From assembly GCA_037783545.1 (NCBI GenBank), contig JBBELK010001235.1:1-64000 (forward strand): a stretch of DNA of 64,000 nt, in the 5' to 3' direction. The DNA is from Henricia sp. BOLD:AAB3569. Lineage: Eukaryota > Echinodermata > Asteroidea > Spinulosida > Echinasteridae. The translations under genes were made by a program, and so were the position numbers. Shown here piece by piece: positions 33,666 through 45,640 of the stretch (within the stretch, counting starts at the first letter, position 1; each line of letters opens with the position of its first letter). A model generated the notes under the pieces. The model was not told the DNA's origin. It did no database searches and was given only the letters and a program-made list of their open reading frames with translations.

Positions 33666-34436
33666 TAAAATGGTGAATTCAAAAGCGATATTTATCTTAG
33701 GGGCCATCCAAAACTATCAACATTTTCATGTCGTACAAAGCGTACAAAAAGGGGGAAGGCGGTGTCAAAGGCCAGACACGACTCTACATGCACTGCAAAA
33801 TTTCATGGTAATGACAGAAAAATGTTAATAAATACTATTTGTATGACAATTTTGGACAATTCAAGGCAAGAAACAGGGCAGGAAATTCGTCACTGAAAGG
33901 GCACTGCCATTTGTGTTTTTGGAGGAGTAGTTTAGAGTTTGAAAAAGGGCACTTCCATTGGAAAATAAAAAAAAGTCTATGGGAGAATTGCAAAAGGGCA
34001 CCAAGGCCAAGACAAGGGGTAATTTAACAGAGGTAATGGCCTCTGTGGCCTCTGTGAATTTCCAATCCTGAAGAAACATTGACAAAGATTTTGTTCCCCA
34101 ATTGGAACTGACATAAAAGCGAACAGCTGTGAATTTCCCCCTCAGCTGCAAGGCTAGCTGGCCATGCAAACCACACATGATATCCCCATGGCAACCACAC
34201 ATCATTCATCTCCATCTTAGACAACCCTTGACCTAAACTGGCGCCATGCATCCCCTCATGTTCCTGGAGGCAAATATAGCCGGCCTTCTCCCACACAAAC
34301 TCATGGGCCAAGTATGGACATAAAAAGGCTGCAACACTGCAGATAGAGGTGTAAATATCAATGTATTATGCATGTGCCCTAGAAAGTTGGGGCCTCTTAT
34401 TTTAAAGGTACACAAGTACATAGGATACTGAAGTGT

Positions 34437-34500
34437 GAGTCAGTTGCCAGGGTAATTGGGTGTAAATATTCACTGGTAATCTGAAACACCCATTGTTAAA
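34437..34500. repeat. Short dispersed module with X-box-like motif, copy 2
   Basis: GTCAGTTGCCAGGGTAATTG, then TGTAAATATTCACTGG, then TAATCTGAAAC; see copies at 18480-18545 and 51482-51536. Confidence 0.5.
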
Positions 34501-34649
34501 GTACAGGGAAACAGTTCAAGTTTACGTATGTACATACATGTACATGTACAATTTACAAACACACCCCCGCGCATGATTCGACTATATGCATTTACACACA
34601 GTGCAGGAAATTAAAACTGTTCGCTGTCGAGCACGCCTGCACCCTCTGG

Positions 34650-34739
34650 GATCGTAAGAGCTCGGGCAAGGTATGGATCCGGAGCGTGGTGAATTTCGTG
34701 GTATGAATTAGCTCGTCGTGCATTGACGAGCCTGCGTCT
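34650..34739. mobile_element. Degraded right part of the TTAA palindromic MITE
   Basis: Matches the right arm of 4597-4729 (AATTTCGTGG, then TTGACGAGCCTGCGTCT) and is followed by TTAA at 34740-34743. The left arm is not recognisable. Confidence 0.5.
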
Positions 34740-34744
34740 TTAAA

Positions 34745-35484
34745 GGCCTTTTCACACGACATCAAAAAAACTCGCAAGGTTTGAGACAGAATTTATGAGC
34801 GGGGATTGTTTACTTTATGATTACACGGTAGGGTGATTTAGCGTACTTTCACATTGATACAGCGAAACCATCACCAGCGTTCCTTGAGACGAGAATGCTT
34901 TTTTCGCTGGTCGCTGTCAGACCATTGATTATGTGCATAAGTGCTGCTGTACCAGTAGCCAAAAACATACCCACGAGTAAACTGCGACAGCCTAAGAGAT
35001 GATTTCTATTCGAAAAATACATGTAAAACATGGGACCACGTTGGAGTCGTCCACCATACAATAAAAAACGGATGACATTGTCAAAATCCCTGGAAGTATC
35101 AAGGATCGGAACGGTGATCAAAGCCATGATCAGTGGACGTACTTGCTGAATACATTCGCTTCAAATTTCGCGGGACCAGGCCGCGTGCATGCTGCACTGT
35201 TACAAAGAACGTGTACGGTGTCTCAATGTATCCACGCATGCGTATTGCGTTGACTGTCGCAAAGGACGTTGTGCAAATCGTTTCACACGATCTTTCTCAA
35301 GGATACCTTAAGAAATCTTCCGCTAGCGGAAGATTTTGTCGTAGGTCTGGATAATTTTCTCAAGGAATGCTTGTCACTCTCAAGCATGGGTGTCCTTTCA
35401 CACGATAACACTTTTGTAAGATTTTCTCAAGCATAAGAAAATATCTCAAGCCTTGCGAGTTTTTTGGTCTCGTGTGAAAAGGGC
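34745..35484. mobile_element. GGCCTTTTCACAC-end element, CTCGCAAGG subtype
   Basis: Ends of about 40 bp (GGCCTTTTCACACGACATC then AAAAAACTCGCAAGG) are mirrored at 35440-35484. A 92-codon minus-strand frame (35127-34849) lies inside but has no family I recognise. The left end starts one base after the TTAA of the degraded MITE at 34650-34739. Confidence 0.65.
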
Positions 35485-36239
35485 TCAAGTCGTTGCCCTG
35501 TAGCCACCCAGGAGAGCCACATTGGTGGAAGGCGAGGAAAGTACCCCTACACCAACCTGATTCTCCTTTGGGAAGTAAAATGAATATTTAGCGACATACA
35601 CAGAGTGCAGTGTCTGACATGTATGTCAGGATGTTTGGCTAAACTAGTGTGCAAAAGCTCAGGATTCAGATTGCAAAAACAGACTGTGGAAAGAGGCCCT
35701 ACTTATACAATGAGGTGATGAGTGACTACAGCACATGCTTTCCCATTTACCTGCCACAATGACTTTAAGTGCTGCCAGCATTTGTGTTTTCTTTTTCCTC
35801 TAGTTGTGAAGTCCCAGCATTATGGCAGATTTCATGGGAGTAAATTGAAGGTCATGACACACATTGAGAGATGGCAGAACTTTCTCACTGATGAGATAGT
35901 ATGGGAAGAAGGTTGTATTGTATGGGAAACACATGTCTTTCTCTCAATAGCAATGCTTTATACTTGGTGTGGGGCTATAACACATGTCATATGAATAAAG
36001 TTGGAAATTTATGGGAGTGACAAGCAATTAGGTCCAACAAAATGTGAAGAGGTACATGTATCATAAACAATATCCCCTTGATTTAGGTGAGGTGATATTG
36101 TACAAATACACAGAGACAAAGTAATATTTTTATATTTAGGAATATGTGAATGGTATGAAAAAATCCATTATAAGAATAGTAAGATCCATTAAAGGAGTTG
36201 TTCAAATTTTTCCAGAAAATGGATTTCATTCCAACTTAA

Positions 36240-38055
36240 AGGTATAGTTACATGATTGGTAAACTGTTTCATCCCCCTGTGTGATTGAAGGTATTCATTA
36301 TTAAAACCAACCTCCGTATTTCGTCCAACTTTTGCTTTGCGTTCGTGTATTGTTACGTTGGGTTTCCCTTTCTCCGCGTTTGTTGCGATAGAAACTGGGC
36401 TTTACGCATTTTCGCGCATTCAAGTTTATCGAAGGTTTTTGTTTGCATTTTGTGTATTTTGTTAATATTCAGTCTTACCTGACGAGGAGCGGGTTACGCT
36501 CGAAAATTTGTAAGAAATAAAAACTTTCACATGATGGCTTTCAGAAGAATATTCAATTTAGTCAAAAAATGGTTTACAGTAAATTCGCCCCAAAACCACT
36601 TCACCCTGAACCACAGCCTCTGCACGAAGTTGTTTTGGGGCGAAGTGGCATTTGGGCGAGGTAGTGTTTGGACGAAGTGGTTTTGGGGCGAAATGGCCTT
36701 TGGGTGTGAAGTGCTTCAGGCCGCAAAGTGGTCCAGGGCGAGGTGGTTTTGGGGCAAATTGAATTTACGTCTCGCGAGACGAAAAATAATTGTTTTGCTC
36801 ATTTCTCTAAAGTGGTGTTCCCATTGGACTATTTTTGGTTAAACTCCCGTGGTTGTGCGGGAGAGTAGCAAAATTTAGTCCAATGGGGACGCACGGAGAA
36901 CAAGCGTCCCTGTAAAGTTACCGCAACCACGATGTAAAACTTACAGGGTAAAAGAGTCCGCGGAAACTTTCCGCTCAGCCGCGGGAGTTTTACAGGGCCC
37001 TCGAAAAGTCCAATGGGAACAGCGCCGCCCTGTAGAACTACCGCTACCGCTGTGTAAAATGCCAAATGGATGAGGTCACTTCCTGCATTGTGCAATCCCA
37101 CCACACATTGCGCGAAAATTCTTGTTCCGTTATTATGTACTGTACATGCCATGTACGGGTGCACCCAAGTAAATAGCAGAGATCCGTGCGCCGAGCTCAT
37201 GAATATTTTGTATGCCCTCAAATTCTTTTATGTTAGAGAGAATTGCGAGCTGAACGAGTGTGGTCTTGTGTAGAATATGACTATCGCCGCGATGTGGGGT
37301 ATTTTTACTTCCAACTACAAACATTTTAGACACTGTAGCTCCTAAAAGTGGCCCTATTTTGCCCAGTAGCGTATGTGCCTTTGTTCCAAAATGGACGCTG
37401 GTCTGTTTAGCAATTTTCACTGTTGCAGGGATAGTTTTGTTTCAAGTGCAAATTAGGGAATAAAAGTGACGGATTACCCTCATAAAATTGAACATAATTG
37501 AAAAGATGAGACTTCAATGAGTATTCTGGTTGTTGTCCTGAGAAGCTGAGAGAGTTGTGAGTATTTTTAAATGATTTTTGAAAATGGGGCATTTAGCATT
37601 GGTTCCTATGGGAGCCGCTGAATTCTTATATTATAACTTGTCTCGGCAGAACTCGCCATATTTTTCTGACAGTCTGAAGGGTTTTAACGTACGTGCGCAC
37701 GTACACAGACAGCATGCACACAATTAATAATTTCGCGCCAATGTGTACGTATCGCATGCATAGAGTTGTATAAGCCGTTATCGCATGGCACGTCGAACAT
37801 CCTGTTAGGTCAAAGGTTATGTAAACTACGCCCTCAATTGACCACACATGGCCAGCCAAATAGCTAAATTTTCCGCTCGCGTCGTGTAAAATATATGGTA
37901 GTAGGAACGCACGGGAGATTTACAGGAAGGAATGTTTACAGGGAGTCGCGGAAAGTTCCCCCGAGGGCGCGTAAAAAGAAGTCCAATGGGAACGCGCCTA
38001 AAGACTATAGCACTTCAGACAAAACCATTTCAGGGAAAGTCTTCTACCGTCATCG
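36240..38055 (-). mobile_element. CGCCCCAAAACCACTTCG-family element, copy 3, inverted and interrupted
   Basis: Starts after TTAA (36236-36239) with the same end as 83-559 read in reverse. It holds the GCCCCAAAACCACTTC words at 36585-36770, is split at 36812 by another element, and resumes at 37999 (AAAGACTATAGCACTTCAGA). It is truncated near 38055. Confidence 0.7.
36813..37998. mobile_element. Element with GTTCCCATTGGAC ends, nested insertion
   Basis: Inverted ends GTTCCCATTGGAC / GTCCAATGGGAAC are flanked by TAAAG on both sides (36808-36812, 37999-38003). The interrupted host repeat is continuous in the copies at 83-559 and 28911-29427, which fixes the borders. The interior carries TTTTACAGGG/CCGCGGGAG words and no recognised gene. 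Confidence 0.75.
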
Positions 38056-38223
38056 TGACAGCTGCACATCGAAAAGTACATGCCTTGAGTATCATTTTAA
38101 GGAATGTGACGAATAAAAAACAAAAAAGCAAGGCCAACAATAAACTCCAAAAGATAAATAAAGTACAAATATGAAGCATGCATTCTCATTCCATCACTTC
38201 ACGATGCCAAACTCATATGTTAC

Positions 38224-38453
38224 TAGTCTCCATGGCTGTATATGTTTTCAAGCTGGCACCAGTCCCTCTTGATAGAGCATTCCAGATGGTATGAGATGCG
38301 GGTCTGCCCCCATCAATTTTCCCCCATCCCTTCTCCCAAAGAGGCTTGGGATGCCTTTGCATCCACAATTTTGCTCTAGTTCCTTCTTTTGCTTGGCGTC
38401 TTAGATTAGGGTCTATGAATTGCTGAGTTGCACTAGGAGGAGACCCAGCTGTG
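38224..38453 (-). CDS. Candidate exon of an unidentified gene
   Basis: The acceptor tatctatcag|C and donor ACT A|GTAACA bound 230 bp that read as QQFIDPNLRRQAKEGTRA, then KLWMQRHPKPLWEKGWGK and SHTIWNALSRGTGASLK. The basic, Trp-rich composition is coding-like; no family was recognised. Retroelement origin is possible. Confidence 0.3.
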
Positions 38454-39599
38454 CTGATAGATATGTTTTCAGAATTGCTCAATTGGAGCTGGCAAATCAT
38501 TTACAGATAACTCAGCGGGTGCATTCTTGGTTATTCTTGACTCTAAACTGAAAGCTCAGTGCGTCACTTCATACACACAAACACAGACACCTATTCCCAA
38601 CATATTTCCAAGTTTGAACATACCGGTAGCCTTCCAACTTTAACCATGGATTTGGGTTAAACATGGTAAAATTCATCGTTATTAAACAATTTCAAATTAG
38701 CACAGACAGCCTCGTCTTGGATGCTGCGACATTGTATTGCATCGTGTATTTCGTCTTTTCATTTGAAATTTTCACAAAAGAAAGCAATGAGACCCTCAAT
38801 CTCAATGACAATTTGAAATTCTTGTATTAGTCATGGGAATAAAAGGCTATTGCTTTGATGATAGAAAGAATGTGTTTTTTCCTACGCGCCTTGAGATAAC
38901 AGGATTTTTGAGTTATAACTAAGTTTGGCGTTTTAAAATTTCTCTTCTCTAAAAGAAGCTTGACCAGATCACTTTTTTGATGAGATTTTGATATATCACG
39001 AGTCAAATTTTTCTCAATACCATTTTGAAATTTTGCGGTGTCAATCCATTCATTTTCAAGGATATCGTCGGGGCAATTTTTTATTTTTTTTTACATAAAG
39101 CAGCACAGCAATTATACCAACCATTTTGCTTCCAAATCCAAATTGGAGATTTTTTTCTCATGGATAGTATTTTAGGGAGGTATTTTATATGATTGTTAGG
39201 TTAGAACAAAATCCATGTTCTAGAAAAATCTTAACAAGCTCTTTTAAGCTAAGTTACTTGTACCTTTTCCTTGCTCTACATTCCTTTTCAAGCATTTGGT
39301 TTGATACCATGATGTGGCATAATGCAAATGCCATGTGTCTAAAAGTACCCCTCCGGTGATTTTTCTTTTACACATCTTTGTAGATGACTGCAGATGGTGA
39401 TGTATTTTTCAGGCTAAAATAATTGAAAGTTAATACCTGACATCTTGATACCTCTACTAAGCCAAAGTGATGACAAAGTAGTGATGACAAAGTTATGACA
39501 AATAAATGTGATGTCTACAAAATATTGTCTCTATTTTAGCAGATGCATCATGTGCTGTCCCATGGGGGTGGTACAAAGGAATGTATAATATCCTATCTG

Positions 39600-40812
39600 A
39601 AAAACATCATTTGCAGTTACCCAAAATTTTACTTCACAAGTTGACAAGAAAAACCCTACTAAAAGTGTTGATAGCAATGGTAACAAATACCACATTAATT
39701 TTTCCCCCTATGTAAAATAGTACCTTTGTTGGAAAAATTGCCAACTGAAACTTGAAAGTGTTTTGTTTTTCTCTTTAAAAATCGTTTGCAAACGATTTTT
39801 TAACCATTACACTTAACACAAAAACCATGCTTGGTATTTAAGGTTCTCTGAAGTATTACTGCATCTATAGGCCATTTCCCACGATAACTTTAACCCAGGT
39901 AACAGAAAATTTTAACCCCGAGATTACCCGGGTTAAGGGCTCGTTTCCCACGGCAAGACTCGAGGTTACGAATTACCTGGGTTAAGTGGCCAAAAATGCC
40001 ACCTAACCCGGATAATTAACCCACCAATCTCGGGGTTAACGGCGGCTTTGAGACGATTCTCTGGGTTAACGTTTGCCATGGGAAATGGGTTAGCATGCTG
40101 ACCCGGGTTACGGTAGCGTTATTGGCACGTCCTTGGCATGCAGTTGGAAAATGCGTTGTTACAACATGAACACCAATTGCGATGAAAGTGTTCCGACCCC
40201 ACAAACGCTAACAAATAAAACTACAAGAAGCATTGTCACCAGCGATGTCTTCATGTCAACCTCCATGTTGTTTATGCTGCATCATCGATCAATCGATATC
40301 CAACATGCAATTACTTCAACTACTTTGGGGTTATTGGCCTGTTTTCCCGACAACCAGAAACATGTTTCTGATGACGTAATCACGGGTTTAACCAATGAGC
40401 TCTCTTCATCAGCTTAGGTTGCGACGTCTGAAACTGACCATTGGATCATGTGAGACATGTTTCTTTCTATGATTGCAACCAAGCCTCTGCTTGGTGTACC
40501 CGGGTAGATAAGCATGCAAAACTGCAGTGGGAAAAGGGTCGCTGATAACCCGTGTGAGAGACGACCCAGGTAAGTGTTTCTCCGGGTTAAAATTTGTCGT
40601 GTGAAACGAAAATCCGGGTTAAATTTAACCCGGGTTATTTGTAGCTACCCGGGTAGAAAGTTACCCGGGTAGAAAGTTACCCGGGTCGGAAGTGGGTAGT
40701 GTGAAAAGGCCTTATGTGGCTGAAATTTCTACACTGAAGGCAGTTTATTAACATTATTCGTCAGTTATGTAATGCTGTTGTTCCCGTTTTTAGCACATTC
40801 CATTTTTAGCAC
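39600..40812 (+). repeat. Dispersed repeat, copy split by an insertion
   Basis: 39600-39868 and 40713-40812 together match the uninterrupted copy 5910-6195. The split is at the ATCTATGTGG word, where the 39869-40712 element sits. Confidence 0.65.
39869..40712. mobile_element. GGCCTTTTCACAC-end element, 844 bp, with known empty site
   Basis: Ends AGGCCATTTCCCAC and GTGTGAAAAGGCCT, flanked by TAT on both sides (39866-39868, 40713-40715). The interior is dense in GGGTTAAC/CCCGGG palindromes. It is related, inverted, to 31821-32175. The empty counterpart is in 5910-6195. Confidence 0.75.
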
Positions 40813-40814
40813 CT

Positions 40815-41950
40815 GCATCTAAAAGACAAAATATGTCAATAAAAAAGCATTTGTGAATTTCAAAGCCAAATGTTCATTAGTGCATTCAATATTTGTGTTT
40901 TAACTATACATTTCCAATGTTATTTTATAGCTTTGCTGTTTGTCTCATGAAGCATAAATGATTCGCTGCCAGTTCGACTGAATAAATTGATACATTACAA
41001 CCGAAATTGCCATATTTGCTATCTAAAGATATTTCCCCTATGCCTGAATAGCTCAGCATTTCATCAATACCGCTTGTCACAGCTAAGCTATGTCAAATCC
41101 TTTGGCTAGATCTTTTATTTTAATACTGTTGCATGCTGAATTTTCTCAGCTCGAACGAACACTTTGTAGTTGCCGCCAGCCCCCAATGTAAATAACGCAG
41201 GCAATCTCGCGCGGGAATCTTAGCCTACAGTTGCTGTTCCCTTTGTACTGGTTCCGGCAATTGCCGTTGGATGTCGGTTACCGACAGCATCAATCAGGCA
41301 ATTATGCACATGAACCGGTACTCGCTCTCGTAGATATTGCGGCCTGCGATGCTTTATTAAGGGTCTGATGGAGACTGCTGATTGGTCTCAAATAGAGCCA
41401 CCATCAGTTTTATCGCGGGCCGGAATCTATTGAAATTCACATCAAATAAAGATGTGCATGCTCACAATAGTATAGGATCTAATTTAAATGCCACTGTAAG
41501 GCACATTTCATATGTATAATTTACCAATATCTGTAATATGAAATTTTACCAAGCAAAATACATAGATTTATTTAGACGGTTAAATGTTGTGTTTATTTCA
41601 TTTTATGTTTATCGGGCATCGAGTAAGGGGAGGGCAAGTCTAATATGTCTAAAATACCCTTTATAATTTGGCATAATATAAACAATATTACAAGTGATTT
41701 TCTACTTTTAATCAAATTATTGTTTTCCTCCTCCACCCCTCCAGCAAGTGAATTAACACATTCAAGTCAGCTAGTGACGTGTTTTTAAAATAATTTATGA
41801 TTTTGGTGAAGATCTTGTTTACATTGGTAACATATTACATTTTCCTTCTCCAAACCCACATTTTACTAATAATTAAATCATTTTAACCTTGACATTTGGC
41901 AAGTGCTGACTAAGACTTTATGATATAGCCTTTGTGGTTTCTTCTGGCAA
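40815..41950. other. No recognised gene
   Basis: AT-rich on the whole, with a somewhat CpG-richer patch near 41150-41420. No exon or repeat family was identified. Confidence 0.4.
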
Positions 41951-41973
41951 ACTTCAGCACTCTGTGTGTGTAC

Positions 41974-42293
41974 ATAACATTAACAACATCTGGGTCTTGG
42001 ACAAATGGAATAAAGATTTCATGTTTGCCACTGACCCAGCTAGATCGGAGGTCAACCTAAGTAGTTCTGGTGTTGGCCAACAGAGACCAATCGGAATCTG
42101 GGTCAGGAATTCAGGGACAGGCTTGAGATTGAGCAGCCTACAGACAGTATCCAATAGCTGCCATCTTGTGGGGTAGTTTCTTTGTTCCTTGAGGACATGC
42201 AGCACATTTTGAACTTGCATTAGGTCAAACATAGGGCCTTTCACTTGCAAGATGAACCATTTTACGGATTCTTGGAATAAGGGCATGACGTAT
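41974..42293 (-). CDS. Candidate long exon of an unidentified gene
   Basis: The strong acceptor ttaattctttag|A opens a frame of over 100 codons: YVMPLFQESVKWFILQVKG, MFDLMQVQNVLHVLKEQ, RWQLLDTVCRLLNLKPVPEF, LTSDLAGSVANMKSLF. Its incoming phase (needs two bases) agrees with the donor GCATT|GTGAGA at 49222. The donor is uncertain (41974 proposed). Bases 42152-42203 resemble one arm of the MITE at 18247, so part of the exon is transposon-like or the MITE copied it. Helical repeat-type protein; family unknown. Confidence 0.45.
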
Positions 42294-43155
42294 CTAAAGA
42301 ATTAAGAATGTTGATAAACTAATCTGTAGAACTTTGGGACACACGGATGCATCATTACTTCATAAAACTTTTAAAATCCAATTATGGTTTAAGTAAATGG
42401 TACGTTAAAAAATGTGTGTGCATGCACATGCAGCCTTAGGGGTGGGGGATACTACTACCCAGAGATTTGTGCCTATTTTGTAAATCCCTATGAATATCTT
42501 GCTCGGTGGGTGTGCGCTTTATGGGCCTCATAGACTACATCATAATGAAATTATATCTGACCGGTGAAGTTTGAAACCCCAGGGTTGCAGTTTTAAAATG
42601 TTTCCATCTGGATTTTCCTCGTCCCCACAACATACATGAAAAGCTGAAGTTTAAAATGCTAAAACTTCAAAAAGACATGTAGTCACAAATCCATCCATGC
42701 CAGAGTTACATGTTTAGAAATAAAACAATTCCAAGTTTGGTACTACCTATATCACTACACTTTCTATTTGAGGAATATTATCTGCATAATTTTAATGTCA
42801 ACTTTGCCTTGTAAAATGGAATCATATCCGAATAAAATCCTAATTCCTCAGCAGAACCGGAGAGTCGATTCTAAAAATGTTGGTGTCACTCAAGCCTAGC
42901 TACGTATACGTAGCAACTGTGATTAAAACGCAATCACTGTGAAATTGGCCAAGTCTGGCAACACTACACACTACTCCTACATCATTCCCTAGTTTAAAGG
43001 TTTAACGCTCTGCTTCATTTCTTGGATTCCCAGTTGTCAATTTTCTCCCCAAAATCTACTAATGCGAGGGTCAGGTTCTAAAGTAATTGGCAGGCTCTGA
43101 CCTAATTCGGCACTGGGCACTTGTTTTCTCTCTCTCTTTTTTTCTATTTTTAGAA

Positions 43156-43376
43156 GTGAGTGAGACATGCCTCAGTACTGAACTGAGCAATTTGGGTCAA
43201 GATTGTGCAAACTCCACATTTGCTCCATCCTTTGGTGGAGCAAATAGTCCAGGGTGTTGTGCAATACACTCAAAAGGCCCTGGAACTCCAGGGTGTTGTG
43301 TAATACACTCAAAAGGCCCTGGAACTGGTTTGTTTGGAAGAGATGGAGATATTTTGGTCTCTGATTTACCTGCTTA
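43156..43376 (+). CDS. Possible terminal exon with internal duplication
   Basis: After a pyrimidine-rich acceptor (tttctatttttag) a frame reads VSETCLSTELSNLGQDCAN and contains two tandem copies of PGCCxIHSKGPGT (39-bp DNA repeat). It ends at TAA inside the TTAA target of the adjacent MITE. No upstream partner exon was found; a chance frame over a short tandem repeat is possible. Confidence 0.25.
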
Positions 43377-43377
43377 A

Positions 43378-43506
43378 AGGCACAGGCTCATCAGCAATGC
43401 GCGCACGCCAAATTCGTGCCACGAAATACGCAGCTACATAGCAAAGGCATGGAGCTGCGTATTTCATGGCACGAGTTTAGCGCGCATTGCTGACGAGCCT
43501 CTGCCT
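43378..43506. mobile_element. TTAA-flanked palindromic MITE, copy 2
   Basis: 129-bp palindrome (AGGCACAGGCTCATCAGCAA...) with TTAA at 43374-43377 and 43507-43510. Same family as 4597-4729, with a few differences including a small arm deletion (CGCGCATTGC). Confidence 0.8.
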
Positions 43507-43627
43507 TTAAATAAATGTATCTTGTTATGTAATTTGCCCATAGGCCTACACATATCTGACATGCTAAACAACTTTGTGCCTAATCTTTGCTTCATAATGA
43601 CGGATTACTTGTTCAGCAAGACATATT

Positions 43628-43860
43628 ATTGTTCGTTTGGATGCAAAATCAATAAAAGGTGGCCTTTTTCAACTTTGAAGATTTCATTGCAATAAATCAC
43701 AGACAGAGGGCGCTGTTGTGAGTGCATCACATAAGGAAGACAGAAGGAAAAAGTTAAGAAAAAACATAAGACTTCAAGTTGGACTTGTGGCAAATTGCTG
43801 CAGTTTCTACCCCCAGTTTTGTCATGGCTTACAGCAGGCAACATGTTAAACAAACTCAAA
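43628..43860 (-). repeat. Dispersed repeat, inverted partner of 16560-16800
   Basis: Complement of the 16560 repeat (AGGGCGCTGTTGTGAG region). The 123-codon minus frame here is repeat-derived. The following stretch to 45280 holds only a tRNA-like 3' half at 44495-44540. Confidence 0.5.
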
Positions 43861-45283
43861 CAGCCATGGATTACAAATGTTTCAGGAAAATTGAGAAAAA
43901 AGTGGAATCTTTTGTGCACAGTTAAATGTGATTTTTCTGTGTTTGCCTCTTGTGACATCGTGACCTTGGTCATGAATATGCATATTTTCATTAGCATAAA
44001 AACTAAAAACCTTTCATTGATAAAAATCCTAAATAAGGGGCCCTTTAAGCTGTGATAATTTCATGTCTACGCTGAAATGCCCGTAGACATAAAATGCAGT
44101 AGGGCCGACATATACATGTACAGAACAAACATTTAATTCAATCAATTCACCCTTCGTCTGTAAAATGCATTTTTTTGCGACTGAACTTTTGATCTTTGAC
44201 AATCACTACTTACAATGTACACAGTGTTTAATTGTAATACCAAATGTATTCAGTTTGAGTACACCGTCCCTGAACAGGTTCATGCCAGGTGTTGTTCATT
44301 CCATGACGTGACAATTTTCCAGTGTGTATGGATTTCTAGTTTCATCCGAATGTCAGGAAACAAGACAACAAAGAACCATATATTTTTTCTTGCTTTTTCC
44401 AGGGTCCATGTTAGTGTTGAACATAGTGCAACATTAGTTATAACTTCCAAATCCATCTACGGTGTACTGAATCAATTTAAAAAAAGTTAGTGAGTCAGAC
44501 TCAGAGGTCTCGGGTTCGAATCCTGATAAGGCCCTTACAATTTTTCTCTCATAGAAAGTTTGGTTGTTATATCAATGGTAATTAGGCAACATACAAGATA
44601 TTGCGTTCGTTAATAATAAAAAAATTAAAAATGGGAAAGGCAATCATTTAGATTACCTTTAAAGCAATTTAGTCAAAGTCATGATTTTAGAGTAAAAATA
44701 ATCCTTTTACAAAATTCCTTTTGTACATGCAAAGTGCAATCCACATTTTGTTGGCTACTTAATAAGCTGAGAATTCTGCATCCTTTATGCAAAGTGCCAA
44801 ACAGCATTCTTATCCAATGGTCGTTTCCTGCTTGAGATTAGGGAAGGCATTTCAAGACAGGCAGAGGTCAACGCAGACAGTGAACAACTGTCTTATTTGA
44901 TTACAACTCCCAGGTGCAATTGATTCGTAGCCAGGATGGCAATCCATTAGGATCTCGCTCTTCTCCCTGGGTAGATAATTACGGCGCGTCAAAAACAGCC
45001 AAATCAATGCAGATTTTTTGTGCGATCATGAATTGGCGAGGCATGTGGGCTTTTGTTCACCATGCTGGAGTGTGAAATGCTACTCAAAGTGAGGAAATTA
45101 CTAGTTGGCTGTGAAAAGATGATTTTTTTTTCTAAAGCGTGAATGCTTTGTTGAAAACCAACATTTTTGTTTTCTTTTTAAATGTCACCACATTAACAAA
45201 CGAAAGTACGAATAAGAATTTGTGTGAATAAAATACCGCACAATAGAAGAAACATCAGCGGTTATGACTCTGCATACTTTAGG

Positions 45284-45640
45284 CCTTTTCACACTTGAAA
45301 AATATTGGGGTTGACGCGGGGTTGAAAAAAGCAATGTTTCACACTTGAGAAATTTCAATCCCGTGCCAACCCCGAGATTGGTTTCAACCCTGGTTGAACT
45401 CAACCCTGCTCGGGGCCAGGGTTGAAATTTTTCGCCCCGGGTTGAAAACGATAGTGTGAAACGAGCAGTGTTGAGTTTGCCCCCGGGTTGAGATTCTTGC
45501 TGCTTGTGAGCACTTACGCATGCGAGCAACGCTCGATTATATTACTCGGTTTGGCCAAAACCCGGTTTGGCCAAAACAAGTTTGAAACGATGCGGGGTTG
45601 AAAATTGGCATTTTAACCCGGGGCAGTCTCGGAGTTTACA
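45284..45640. mobile_element. GGCCTTTTCACAC-end element, GGGGTTGA subtype, right end lost
   Basis: Starts GGCCTTTTCACACTTGAAAA and contains many mirrored GGGGTTGAAA/TTCAACCC words. No matching right end is visible. An overlapping 114-codon frame is repeat-derived. Confidence 0.5.
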
